Below are positions 34,150-44,516 of a DNA stretch of 64,000 nucleotides, piece after piece. The notes below the pieces were generated by a model. That model had not been told where the DNA came from. It was given only the letters and a program-made list of their open reading frames with translations, and did not search any database. A program made the translations under genes and the position numbers. Source of the stretch: Anthoceros angustus (Eukaryota; Streptophyta; Anthocerotopsida; Anthocerotales; Anthocerotaceae); contig MU008165.1 in assembly GCA_010909165.1 (NCBI GenBank), positions 1,550,001 to 1,614,000 of the forward strand, in the 5' to 3' direction. Position 1 is the stretch's first letter. Each line of letters starts with the position of its first letter.

Positions 34150-35105
34150 ACCACCAGCTGTGCCGACCTTGATATCACAGAACATCTTGGTGGCAGTGAA
34201 TTTCACATCAATCGGGAAGAAGGCCGACGGATCTGCTGGGGGCACCACAAACTCCATGGTCCCATTCCGATTGGTTTTATCAATCAAGGTGATGGACCAT
34301 TCCAGGACGGACTTTCGTGCATCATACGTCCAGTCTCCATCAACTTGATTCAAAGGTGGCAAGGGTCTGCACTTGAAGAAACGCATCTTCTTGTGTTTGA
34401 ACAACTAACGCCATTGTACCCTGCACTTCAAAATTCTCCTAACCACCGTCCTTCTTCAAAGTGACGTCGAGCCTCTCTTCCACAGTAATAGTGATAGGAT
34501 CTGTAGGAATAAGAGTTGTCTGCAAAGGCCTAGGTGCCGCATGGACATCCTCTACAATCACTTCACCTTCCGCCTTCAAGGATTCTAAGAGCTGGTTTGC
34601 CTTCTGTGACTTGCCAAGCTTCATACCAGCTCTTTTGGCAACAGCACGGACAGGTTGTGTTGACCGTCCTTTTGGTTTTCCGAAAGGGTCTGAATCTAGG
34701 CCTGAGCCAAATCCCGAACTGCTGCCGAAGCCACCGCTCCCAAGATCACTTGAATCACTGATACCATTGTCAAATGTGATGGCTCCCGAAGAGTTTAACA
34801 GACGCAAAACCTTCTTTCAATTCCCGTTGCCTGTCACTCTGCAATATCTTGTTCTTATCAATCTCACTGGCCTTCCGCTTAGTCACATCCTTAGTCTCGT
34901 TGATCTTGCTCTGGATAATCAGCTTGTGCAGTCTGTCCTCATGACTCTCCATTTCTGTGTAGTGTTTAACTGTTGCCACAGTTACATTTTCCTCTTGACC
35001 CAATGAAATGACTTCGTCGAAGGCAAAGATCAGCGTGAAGGCAACAGTGCAGATCCCCTCTTCGTGAAGTGTCGGGCAGTACTCTGGAAATCGAGTAGCA
35101 GAGAG
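34150..35105 (-). pseudogene. Coatomer delta subunit (delta-COP) pseudogene, middle and C-terminal pieces
   Basis: Read leftward, the first frame gives FPEYCPTLHEEGIC, IFAFDEVISLGQEENVTVAT, EMESHEDRLHKLIIQSKINE and KRKASEIDKNKI. After a frame change it gives GSGGFGSSSGFGSGLDSDPF, KPKGRSTQPV, LESLKAEGEVIVEDV and VTLKKDGG. An in-frame TAG (34439-34441) interrupts, then ENFEVQGTMALVVQTQEDAF follows. Finally, in another frame, QVDGDWTYDARKSVLEWSIT and MEFVVPPADPSAFFPIDVKF come from the mu-homology domain. The order matches delta-COP, the COPI subunit of Golgi-ER vesicles, but about 120-150 residues are missing between QVQ and PLPPLNQ. The stop, frameshifts and deletions make it non-functional. 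The N-terminal piece lies at 36250-36480, beyond the inserted oxidase. Confidence 0.85.
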
Positions 35106-36112
35106 TACCCAAGTCCGCCCAGTATCTAAAATTCTCGCTGCCCGTCCACAGATGAACAGCGTCATGTGGCCCAGCCTCAGGCAGCCCCTGCCTTCCTGAC
35201 TTGGCGTCACGCGTCGCATCTCCTGCTCGAACGGGCCTTCCTAAGAAGAGATCCGCCGTGGTGGCTCCATTCACAAAGGCCTGAATCAAACCCAACAATT
35301 GCAACAGCCGTTCAGAAAGCATCCGCAACCAGGTGACATTTCATCAGACATTGCTTCCAAGTTATACTACCTGATGCAGGATGGCAAGGTCGCTTTCCCG
35401 AATTTGATCATCGGAGAGCGCAGGCAAAGGGAGCTGCACATGGAAGGGGTTGAACCTCATGTCCACCAGAGCCGGCGGCTGGTGGATTTCACTGCGGTTG
35501 GCTTTGGCCAGGAAGGGGTACTCCCCGGACACGAATCCCTGTGGCACCATGTTGGGAACTCGGTGGCACCCAGGTTCCACATTCTGGTTGTCCCAGTTCC
35601 AGAAGGGGAGAGCAAAATCCTCATCCCCCAGCAAAGATGCGAGTATCCTCTCGTGGAAGTAGAGGAACCAGCGGTGCCAGGGGAACAGGAGCCAGCCGTA
35701 GTGCACTTGCAGAGTCTCGTTGGGATACAGGGCAGTGGGATTCACGAACGGGGTGGTCCGAGGGTCGTCGTCCGGCGGCTCCTGCAGCAGCTTGTAGGCT
35801 CGGTTGTACTTCTCCCAGTATGCTGCGTCCAGGCGATGCGCGGGCCTGCGCACTCGGAGTCTCCCCTGCTTTCCCTTGGTACTCCTCGAAGGTGAAGGAT
35901 TTCACCTTTCTCTGGGGCAGCACAGGGCAGCATTCCACAGAAACATTCTGCGGGTAGAAGTTGCCCGGCTGGCACAGAGAGAAGTCCGGAGCAGGCATCG
36001 AGGCCGCTGATCCCCAGCTGATGATGCCCACAAGCACCAACATCAGGACCCATGCTTCAGGCAGGAGTGAGCTCTTGGAGGGCAGCATTTTCTTGGAGGG
36101 CTTCTGAATCAT
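35100..36112 (-). pseudogene. Polyphenol oxidase (tyrosinase-type copper enzyme) pseudogene, truncated
   Basis: The ATG at 36110-36112 opens a signal-peptide-like start (LPEAWVLMLVLVGIISWGSA), then FSLCQPGNFYPQNVSVECC. The frame then shifts at a GGGG run (plus 35863-35866). One G fewer would continue into the tyrosinase core: VRRPAHRLDAAYWEKYNRAY, DDDPRTTPF, LQVHYGWLLFPWHRWFLYFH, FALPFWNWDN. The first CuA histidine region (HCxYC in plant enzymes) is missing. An intron (donor CAG|GTAGTA near 35370, acceptor near 35276) leads to FVNGATTADLFLGRPVRAGD and GPHDAVHLWTG. The CuB site is cut off after ADLGTL, where delta-COP sequence starts. Such enzymes oxidise phenols to quinones and occur in mosses and many vascular plants. 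This copy cannot be active. Confidence 0.85.
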
Positions 36113-36239
36113 GGGTTTTCAGGCATACCATCCCAATGCCACTCCGGTCATGACAATCTGCAAGGCAGGGATTGCATGTTGCTCGGGGCTATAAACGACT
36201 ACTCCAGCATCCCGTCTGCTCTAGATCTTGAGCATTTCA

Positions 36240-36500
36240 TTCAGCTAACCAATTCCTCTGAGACCTTTATGATGCACTTTGCTTCATTGTAGGGACAAGA
36301 GCCTGAGCGTCTCCAAATTCTCCAAAGGCTGATACACGTAGCGAACGTCCTCAGTCTCCACAAACATATGCTGCTTCCCACTCCCAACGAGCTTCGGAAC
36401 GCAGCAAGCAGCCCTTCGATCCGTATCCTTGGCATGTCGACAAACTGCCGGGAAACAAGAGCTTTCCCGGTCTTGCAGACATCGAGGTAGCCTTGAGTAG
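36240..36500 (-). pseudogene. Coatomer delta subunit pseudogene, N-terminal piece
   Basis: Leftward from about 36490: [20 protein letters not shown] then GLLAAF. A one-base frameshift follows, after which the other frame gives [35 protein letters not shown] and a stop. Intact delta-COP has about 16 more residues between QPLEN and the ETLRLL block, so there is an internal deletion. The next expected residues (PEYCPTL...) appear only at about 35100, on the far side of the oxidase relic. Confidence 0.85.
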
Positions 36501-36554
36501 AGATCGATGTAAGAACCAGGACAAAAAAGACTTCAGTCCAAAAGCAAGATGCTG

Positions 36555-36790
36555 GCTTACCCCAAGTCCAACCATGAAGCCAGGTAGATTCCCTCAGCAG
36601 CTATAAATGCCTCATCCCTCATACCTTCATAGATCATGGCAGCAGCCAGGGAATACGTTACACCGGTCCACACCTCTCGAGACTGCATTGCAGTCTCATC
36701 AACTTGCATTCCATTGACATGTGCCCATCTTGCAGATCCTTGCACCTTGAGCACATCAAAATCAAAGACCTTTTCTCAGCGCACTTCGTG
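36555..36790 (-). pseudogene. Non-lysosomal glucosylceramidase (GBA2 family) fragment
   Basis: Leftward: [20 protein letters not shown], then [37 protein letters not shown], ending at a donor-like GG|GTAAGCC near 36560. These blocks match one part of the catalytic domain of GBA2-type glucosylceramidases. No other parts of the enzyme are found nearby, so this is an isolated fragment (about 75 of over 900 residues). It is followed directly by the delta-COP N-terminal piece on the same strand. Confidence 0.75.
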
Positions 36791-36842
36791 CCTTGTAGTC
36801 CTCAAAGAGGGGTTCGTGCCTTGTAGTTCTCAAAGAGGGGTG
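36786..36842. repeat. Two near-identical 28-29-base tandem repeats
   Basis: tcgtgccttgtagt(c/t)ctcaa followed by agaggggt occurs twice in tandem at about 36785-36841, at the edge of the gene-fragment cluster. Confidence 0.8.
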
Positions 36843-38518
36843 GTAACCCATATGACCAAGCATACCCAAAATGCCCAAGACTTGAAATATGTCAGCCTAC
36901 AAGACATAATCTGCAGGTCTACAATGATGTCATCGGTCACAACAGCTTAAAACCTATCCACATCAAAATTTATACTTGTTTATAACCCGCCTATTCCTGC
37001 AATCCAATTTGGCACGAGGTGATGTGCCCTAAGAATGCTGGCTGTCTCCACTACTAAATAGCCAAGTGTGCCCACGAGTACCATAAGCCCATGCTAATTC
37101 CTTACGCTTTGACAATCTACTTAATGATGAAGCTGGTAACTCCTTGGAGAGTTTTACAAAAGCTAAATCAAGTTGAGAGGCTGATCTATCTTCATCTTCC
37201 ACATCCAGTTGCACTAATAGACATAGCTGCCCATACCAGGTTTGCTGAGGTTGAGCTTCTCCGTCCATTTGGATATTGACATCAAATACCAATGACATAT
37301 CTTTTCATTATCCTCAGAGGACATATAATATGCAGCAGTAGACCCAACTACCAATTGCACGAGTTAGTGGATTCTGATTCCCATAAGTATTATGCTGCCT
37401 AGATCGAAGCCCGTGCAGAAGGCATGGGCTTTCAAAGGTTTTTTCAAAATAGCAAGTGTCATGCTGTGTGACATTAACATGAGCACTAGGGTTTAGTGTT
37501 TGATTAGTGTTAATTAATCTAATTATTCATCTTTGCACAACATTGTTCAGTATTAATTAATCTAAATTGCTTATGTTAATTGAGAATTGATTACCTAGTG
37601 TTAATTAAAGATGCTTAGCAATGGCTAAGTGGATAAGCACAATTAATATGCTTTAGGATATTCTTTGAATATTATAGTTTTTTCTTCAGATTTTTCCGGC
37701 ACATGCTGATGCCAAGAGGATATCTTAGGAATATGCCGATGCACCTTTTTACATAGGACAAGCTCAGACCATAGCTTATCCTGCAAACATGCAATACAAG
37801 GGTGTTGTGAGAAGGCCAAAGCTATGACTCCGAGACCGATGTGTGAGGAATTTGCGTATTGTTCTCCTGGGGAGAGTGTGTTTGTGCCACGACGTGTGAA
37901 CTACTCCTTCCCATTGTTATTGATTTGCACCTGTATTTGCATATTAGATTTGTTTTGCTTGGTTGTCTTTGAGGAAGTGCTCATATGAATGCAAGTGCTT
38001 ACCCGTGCAATACAAGCAAGAATTAGCATCATAGCTTCCGAGTCACGATAAGCACGTCATGTATGCCACTTCTGTCGTTCGCATCGAGTTTCAATTTATC
38101 GCAAAAAGTCTCAATTTATGGCAGAAAATTATAAAGGCTCGATTTATCGCAAGGAAACTGTGCCGTTCGCACAAACCAAAGGGTCGGCCAAGATCGAATG
38201 ATCGAATTCAGGGATTCACGGGGCCTCAAGACTACGATCCACACAAATAATATTTTGCAAAACGAATTGAGAATTGAGTGTGCATTCGGAAGCGCGCTTT
38301 GGCGTGTAGGTGTCTTTGGCGAGGAATGTACGACTTTCCCTACATGAGGAATTGCAAAAGAAAAACTTCCCCTACATGACCAAGCCAAATATCAAAACCC
38401 TAAACCTAACGTTCTCGAAAAGAAAGCCCTACACCCCGCATTGAAGGTTCTTTTCTGTTTACGATTTTACGATCCCAAGCCCGCGTTTTTGCTTCCTGGT
38501 GTGCAGTCCGATTGCATC
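36843..38518. other. Intergenic, AT-rich in part, no supported gene
   Basis: About 1.7 kb before ribosomal protein P2. A minus-strand frame of 89 codons (37029-37298, DVNIQMDGEAQPQQTWYGQL...) looks somewhat protein-like but was not recognised. 37490-37620 has several ttaattaatct words. A pair of similar phrases (caatttatcgcaa / caatttatggcag) lies at about 38090-38150. The last 100 bases should include the P2 promoter. Confidence 0.4.
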
Positions 38519-39247
38519 ATGAAGGTGGTGGCGGCGTATCTGCTGGCGCTCTTGGGGGGCAACCCTTCACCGACGGAGAAAGACATCGGCACCATTCTGA
38601 GCTCAGGTGCGATTCTTAAGTTCGATGGTGAAGCCGGATTGGTGTTATGGGCACAGTAGCCACCTATAACGTGGAGCCTTGCCAGGCATCGTTTGGGGCA
38701 TATTGTCGTCGTTGGTTTGTGACAGTCGGAAGGCGGAGGGTAGCTCTGGAGGCTCGCTCATGTGTGCTGCAATTGATTGAATTTCAGCGTGTGAATGCAC
38801 GTAATTGGAACAGCACCAGTGCTCTGGTTTTTCGGACTGAGCGTTCGTTTCGTCTTGCAGTCGGTGCGGAGGCTGAAGATGACAGGATAGCTCTCTTCTT
38901 TAAGTCCTTTCAAGGGAGGGACGTCTCTGAAGTCCTGGCTTTAGGGCAGGGAAGGTTTGCATCCCTTGGTGGCGGTGGAGGCGGTGTCGTTGTCTCGGCT
39001 GGTGGGGGTGGCGGAGGCGGGGCTGCTTCAGCAGCAGCTGCCGAGGCACCCAAGGAGGAGGAAAAGAAGGAAGAGCCAAAGGAAGAGTCAGATGATGTAA
39101 GCTACTGTCTCGCTGCATGTGTGTTTCGGAGGTTACATGCCAACAAGACTGATGACACAATTTTGGCAAAGTTGTAAAAGTGCTGCAATGCTAACTTCCT
39201 TTTTTTCCCTCGTGATGCAGGACATGGGCTTCAGCTTGTTCGATTAA
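38519..39247 (+). CDS. RPP2: 60S acidic ribosomal protein P2
   Basis: Three exons, 38519-38606, 38861-39096 and 39221-39247, give 116 residues, the normal P2 length. The N-terminal dimerisation domain starts MKVVAAYLLALLGGNPSP. The middle reads IALFFKSFQGRDVSEVLALG, then a Gly-rich hinge, an Ala-rich stretch and a Lys/Glu-rich segment (EEEKKEEPKEESDD). The last exon encodes the invariant stalk tail DMGFSLFD that binds elongation factors and is the target of ribosome-inactivating proteins. P1/P2 dimers form the lateral stalk of the large cytosolic ribosomal subunit. Intact. The isolated nine-codon final exon is a notable gene structure. Confidence 0.95.
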
Positions 39248-39426
39248 GATTCAGGCCTGGCGGTGGCTTAGGAGTAGTAATTTCTATCACATGTGTGTAC
39301 CTGAAAGAACAATTCTAAACGCCTGTTGGGGCGTGCTTGCGGCTGGTCTCTTGGACTGGGATGGCGGAGCTTACCCTTGTCCAAGTGACGACATTTTAAA
39401 TGTGACTAGTTAACAGAGATGTTCAG

Positions 39427-39510
39427 TTTCCCTTCCACCAAATTGATCTTGAGATTTCCCTTCCACCAAATTGATCATGAGTTTTCGCTTCCACCAAATT
39501 GATCATGAGT
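39427..39510. repeat. Three 28-base tandem repeats downstream of P2
   Basis: Units at 39427-39454, 39455-39482 and 39483-39510 share tttcccttccaccaaattga plus tcatgagt with one or two changes each. They lie in the spacer between the P2 gene and the convergent coiled-coil gene. Confidence 0.9.
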
Positions 39511-39544
39511 CCAGTAGTTGATACGCAAGTGTGAACGGCTGGAA

Positions 39545-40182
39545 TCAGCTGAATGAAAGTGTCATGTCGGTTGCCTGATTGCAAATATCAGCCTCTTGCA
39601 CCAAGCCCTCGAAAAGGTTGCAGCGTGCTGTGACTAGCTCTCGAGCCTTGGGCACAAACTCTGCATTCAAGCTGTGCGCCGCCAAGCTTCGTGCCACAAT
39701 GCCATCCAGTTTAGAGATCCATTCATCTTCTTGGTTTTGGAGATGTAGCGTCTCTGCACCCCTCCCATCGTCAGAAAGTGGGCCCAGAAGCGCACCATGC
39801 AGCTCTAGTCATGGACGCAGCAAACAGAACTGAAGAGCAACAAGAAAGCACCTTCGTTCTCAGCAGTAGCAGGGGCCGGCAATCCGAGCGTCTGAAGCAC
39901 TGGTGGGTAGAGACTCTTGACCAAATGGGATTCCATCCGGGCTTTGGCCAGGGCAGGGCCCTTCTCTCTGATCTCTGCAAGCTGAGCTTCCAGTTTCTTT
40001 ATCTCCAGCTCCAGCACCCTGTTCTCCTCCTCCAACATCTGCAATTGCCCAACATGGCCGGTGCCGGCTGCGCTCCCACCCAGCCCTGGCAGCAAGTGGG
40101 TTGCATCGGAGCGCCTTCTTTTGGGCGTGAAGCTCAGGCGCGAGGAAGAAGGGGTGGTCTCTGCGGGCTCTGCACCCGCCAT
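39545..40182 (-). CDS. Small coiled-coil protein of unknown function
   Basis: Two exons, 40182-39852 and 39753-39545, join in phase (E-N-E|E-T-L) to about 179 residues. The N-terminal 45 residues are Ser/Thr/Arg-rich with KRRRSD, a possible nuclear signal. Next comes a leucine-zipper-like coil (QLQMLEEENRVLELEIKKLE, then AQLAEIREKG), then SHLVKSLYPPVLQTLGLPAP. The C-terminal part is helical (DEWISKLDGIVARSLAAHSL, VPKARELVTARCNLFEGLVQ). No family was recognised. It is head to head with pTAC14, 283 bases between the ATGs. The good splice sites and compositional consistency argue that it is real. Confidence 0.65.
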
Positions 40183-40465
40183 TACCAAATTCAAGGGCTG
40201 ATTAGCAAAAAATAATCTGTCTGTCACACACGTTGCAGCTTCAGCTACAACCACCCCTGGATTGATCGAGAACGAACAGGCCGAGTTGCAACCACAATTT
40301 CATTTTCCTACGTCGCAGGATGTGGTAGCAGAGCGCAGAACGCACTTTTCAAACAATCGAGGGTTTTGAGCCGAGCCCTGCCCTACTGCTTTCTGGTTGG
40401 GATGCTGGCGAGGCTGGCCGGCGAGAATCGGATGGTACATTCATGAATCTGTGCTGGCAGCAGCG
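40183..40465. promoter_or_regulatory. Divergent promoter region, coiled-coil gene / pTAC14
   Basis: 283 bases between two ATGs on opposite strands. No clear TATA box. By geometry it serves both genes. Confidence 0.4.
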
Positions 40466-43211
40466 ATGATCTTCGAGGCTCTGGTTCCCTCTTTCTCCAT
40501 CTGCTCGGCGTCATCCTATCCTGCGCGGTTTCACAGATGCGGGAGGAAGCAGCAGACGTCAGAAGGATGCAGCGGTCTAGGACCCTGCCTAGGCTGGAAG
40601 AGGAGCATGTTGCATAGGCTGGGGAGAGGAGGTCGGGATGGGGACAGGTCGTCCTGCTCTGAGAGGATTCAGGGTGGCAGCTCCGTTGTTGGGTCGGTTG
40701 GAGGATGCGTGGTTGCAAGCTCCTTGGCTATTGCACCATCCGGTGGCACTAGTGCACTGCGCAGAAGCACAGAAACAAATGTGGGTTTTGACCTAGTACC
40801 TTCCTGTATTGCGGGTTCCGATTTGCCTCCTCCGGTTGTCTGACGATGGTTCCTATGTGACCTGCAGCTGGAGCTGGTGGAACCTGAATTTTACAGGATG
40901 GGATACATCCGGCATGTCCGGGCCTATGGTGTGGAGTTCCGAGAAGGTCCTGATGGCATGGGAGTGTACTCTGCCAAGGATGTTCCCGTCCTGGAAAGGC
41001 CCAGAGTAATGACAGTGCTTGTTGTTCTACAGGCGGAAGGTTGACACATTGCTACATTCTTGTGTACTTTCTCTTGGGTCTCACTCTCGGGTCGGTGCTC
41101 TTGCAGATCATCATGGAAATCCCCCTGGAGCTAATGGTGACCATCAGGAAGGACCTCCCATGGATGTTCTTCCCGGACATCGTCCCTTGGGGTCACCCCA
41201 TGTTTGATATCATCAATGCAACTGACCCCGAGGTAGGCCCTGTCTGACACGAGGCCCGCATGTTGGATGTGCGCTAGGACCGCAAGGTTATTGTTGCAAT
41301 TCAGCTTGGTGACCATTCTTGACCATGTGCTTTCTTTCTTCGTCAGACAGATTGGGATATCCGACTGGCATGCCTTCTTTTGTTGGCACTGGACCAGAAA
41401 GACAACTTCTGGCAGCTTTATGGTGACTATCTTCCTGCGGCAGATGAGAATACCAGCATGATTCTGGCCTCCGAGGTCTGTGGGTCTCCACACTCCAATT
41501 CCCCTCGCAGGAGATGACAGATGTCCCCTTACATTTTTCTAGGGGTTTTGAGGTACTACTCACATTGGTCTTCTTTTAGGAGGAACTGCAAGAACTCCAA
41601 GACGAGGAGTTAGCCGAGCACAGTAGGACGCAGCAAAGACGAGCTGAAGATGCTTGGAAGAGATTTTTTGTGAGTGTCAATGCTTCTTGTCAATCCGTGT
41701 CGTCCAACATTTGGTGTCTGCGTCAGTCTGGACAACATCTCTCTTCACCACTGAGTTCCTTCCATACCGACGACTATTTGTTCCATGATGGTGTAGCCTG
41801 AAGACTCGATTCTGAAGATCAAAAGACTGGCTCCTGAACCTTCACGATTTCTATGGGCTATGGCAACCGTCATGTCCCGCTCGTTCACCATGGCAATGAG
41901 TATGGGAGCACTTACTCAGGACGCGAACATGCTGATTCCTTACGTCGGTATGTTACTCGGTTTCCTCGTGTGCTCTCACCTCCTTTCTACCGCCTGTGCC
42001 AGTGCCAAATTAGCATTCTCATACACTCTTCCCTGAAAGTTGATGTGCAACTGTGCTTCCTTTGGGGTGGCAGACATGATGAATCACTCTTTTGAGCCAA
42101 CCTGCTCGTACCGGTGGCGAAGGAAGGATCGAATGCTAGAGGTGGTTCTCAATGCTGGCCAAACCATCCGTAAGGGTGATGAGGTAGGTGACACATTACC
42201 TGTCCCTTCATACTGACGGCAAAGAGATCATCCTTAGTAACCAGGAAGCGAGTAACCTTCATACCTTTTGCAGATGACTCTAAATTACTTGGAGGACAAG
42301 CCAAACATGGACTACATGCGACTCTATGGTTTCTCGTCCGCAAAGGTGACAGCACCGTCGGTTTGGCCTTTTCTGTACAGAGGGCCATCGCTGCAACGTG
42401 AATTTCAGGCATCCCCTAACACATACTTGTCGTTGTTCACTTCCCAGAATCCTGCCGATGTCCTCGACTTCTCTGGTGACTGGAAGATCCACCGGGACTC
42501 GTTCCTCTCTGCTTTCAACATCTATGGACTGGCCGACGAGTACTACTACAGAGGTAACCAGTCGCTGCTTGGTTGCAAGTGGCTATCCATTACCAGATCC
42601 GACCAATCAGCTGTGGAAAACACTGCAACCTGCAGAACAAGAAGGGCAAGAGCCTGATCCTTTTGTGGACGGAGCGGTAATCGCAGCAGCCCGGATACTT
42701 CCGAGCTGGACGGACGGAGACCTCCCATTCCTGCCGAGCATGGAGAGGCAGGCCGTGAAGGGACTGTTGGAGGAATGTCAAGGGATGCTGAATGCTTTCC
42801 CAACCACTTTGGAGGAAGACATGAGAATCTGTGGTAAGCACTACCACCGCATCACGCATAACCGAAGCGTCGTCTTCTTCTTCCCTCCTTTCTAGGCCCG
42901 TCCTCCTTTCTGGGTTCCGGGGTGAACGGGGATGGTCATCCTGCCGTCAATGTCTGATGCATGCCTCTGGCTTTTTCGCAGAAAGCGAAGCTGGTGGGAA
43001 AAGTGTGAGATGGAAGGCCGCTATCCGGTACGTGCTACAGTTACAGTACCGAGACCCGTACCCCAGCACTCCATCTTGCTGACGTGAACCTATCCTGGAC
43101 CTAATTGTGGGCACTTGTGTGACAAACGGCAGGCACCGGATGGATCGCAAGACCTTCATACTGAAAATAATGCAGGCACTGACGATCTACGTGAACAGAA
43201 TTCTTTATTGA
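40466..43211 (+). CDS. PTAC14: Plastid RNA polymerase-associated SET-domain protein pTAC14 (PAP7)
   Basis: About ten exons, about 480 residues. Exon 1 (40466-40795) is Ser/Arg/Gly-rich and acid-poor, a likely plastid transit peptide. Exon 2 (40868-41005) has EFREGPDGMGVYSAKDVPVL. Further blocks are IIMEIPLELMVTIRKDLPWM, FFPDIVPWGHPMFDIINATD, WDIRLACLLLLALDQKDNFW, QLYGDYLPAADE and MLIPYVDMMNHSFEP. The last carries the SET motif NHSFEP; the next exons read RMLEVVLNAGQTIRKGDE and MTLNYLEDKPNMDYMRLYGF. The Rubisco-LSMT-type substrate-binding half follows (IHRDSFLSAFNIYGLADEYY; FVDGAVIAAARILPSWTDGD), ending MQALTIYVNRILY. The order and blocks match pTAC14/PAP7, an essential subunit of the plastid-encoded RNA polymerase complex. 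Methyltransferase activity of the family is unproven. Confidence 0.9.
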
Positions 43212-44516
43212 TGGACCCTCAAGTCTGCAACCAGGTGGCTGGCTCACACGCTTGTATCGATGTGACGCTCCAGGCTCCACGTCCCAAAAGAACACCGCCA
43301 GCTTGAATTACTGCCTTCCGACGCCTAGTTCACATGAGGCCGTGTTTCCCCCAGCAGGAAGAGCCACGGCATGCAGGGCTGCAGGCTGCATTTGGAGGGC
43401 CCGATACAACACAGCCATCCTTCGTGACAGTTGTTTGTATCCTGACAAGGTGTCATAAGGTGGGCACCGTTCCTTGTTCTGTTCCTCATTGGGGAGAAAG
43501 ATCCGACAGAGTTTACAGTCGCTGGTCCGGTTTTATAGGCACGGTTCCTTGTCCGTGCAGTTCCATTCGCCGGATGATAGACGAGTTGTTTAATGGTTTT
43601 CTGTGCACTGAGGTGGCCCACATAGGCATCGCATCCGGTGTAGTCGAGTGGTCAGGATGCTCTGTTGGTGCATTATCTCCGTTGTTCGAATCCTGGTGTC
43701 GAAAGTGGCCTGCATTATTCGTACGAGTAGCTTTGAGTTTTTCTCTGTCCTTTTGCTTTGCGGCTCTCTTTCTGTCTTTGCTTTGGAATCCCATCCCTTT
43801 CGAAACCAGGGTTCACGAAGAGGGGAAGGGGAGGAAGAGACAGAGACAGAGAGCAAGAGGGTGAATATCGGAAGGGATGAGAAATGTTACCTTTTGAACT
43901 GATAAGAAAACAGGGAAAGGGCCCTGTTTTCTACTCCTCGTCAAACGCCTGAAAGCAGGCGTGAACGATTCCAGATTTTGTCCCGTAGTGAGCACTTTCG
44001 CAGGCCTCAATTCCTCAAATGCCGCATTCAATTTTCAGTTTCCACGACCCTTCCAGCAGCCGGAGCCGGAAAGGAGCTTCGAAGTTGAGCCGGTGCCGGT
44101 GCCGGTGCCGGGGTGGTCACTGCTCCTTGACGAGGTCAATAGTGACTCCAGTCCACAAGATTAAAGGCTGCATCATAACTATGTAGTCCTGGATAAGGCG
44201 CCCGCAAACTTCAGAGACCCATAGCATCAATTATTCGTAAGCGCGTAACGTAAGAGCGCTGGACTCCCCGAGCTTGCCTCCTGCAAGGAGAAGGCGAGCT
44301 TGCCTCCCGGATCGACTCCAGAGTGGGGCCCACAGCAGAGAGTGGGATCAAAGCCCCAGACGAGACGAGATGGGACGGGACGAGACGGGACGAGACGCTC
44401 GCTGGCTGAAACGCGCACTCGGAGGCGGGAGATTCATGTTGCTGCCCATGATTGAGTCGCAGCAGCACGCGGCGAGAGCCAGGGGCTGAATCGGGGCGGA
44501 GGTGGAGGAGGCGAGG
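43212..44516. other. Intergenic with a tRNA-like element
   Basis: About 1.3 kb between pTAC14 and the NPF gene. Apart from the tRNA-like stretch at 43634-43702 no gene is supported. A GC-rich run with repeated ccggtgccggtg (about 44094-44113) and repeated gggacgagac near 44370-44395 lies in the probable NPF promoter. Confidence 0.4.
43634..43702 (+). repeat. tRNA-like sequence, degenerate tRNA or SINE head
   Basis: A typical A box (TAGTCGAGTGG) and B box (GTTCGAATCC) of RNA polymerase III lie about 45 bases apart, preceded by tccggtg as in tRNA-Glu genes. The acceptor and T stems do not pair properly and no clean anticodon stem is present. It is therefore a tRNA pseudogene or the head of a tRNA-derived SINE rather than a working tRNA gene. 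Confidence 0.45.

Noticed and set aside
34439-34441. In-frame TAG in delta-COP read as possible recoding
   Set aside because: The same copy has frameshifts and large deletions, so ordinary pseudogene decay is sufficient.
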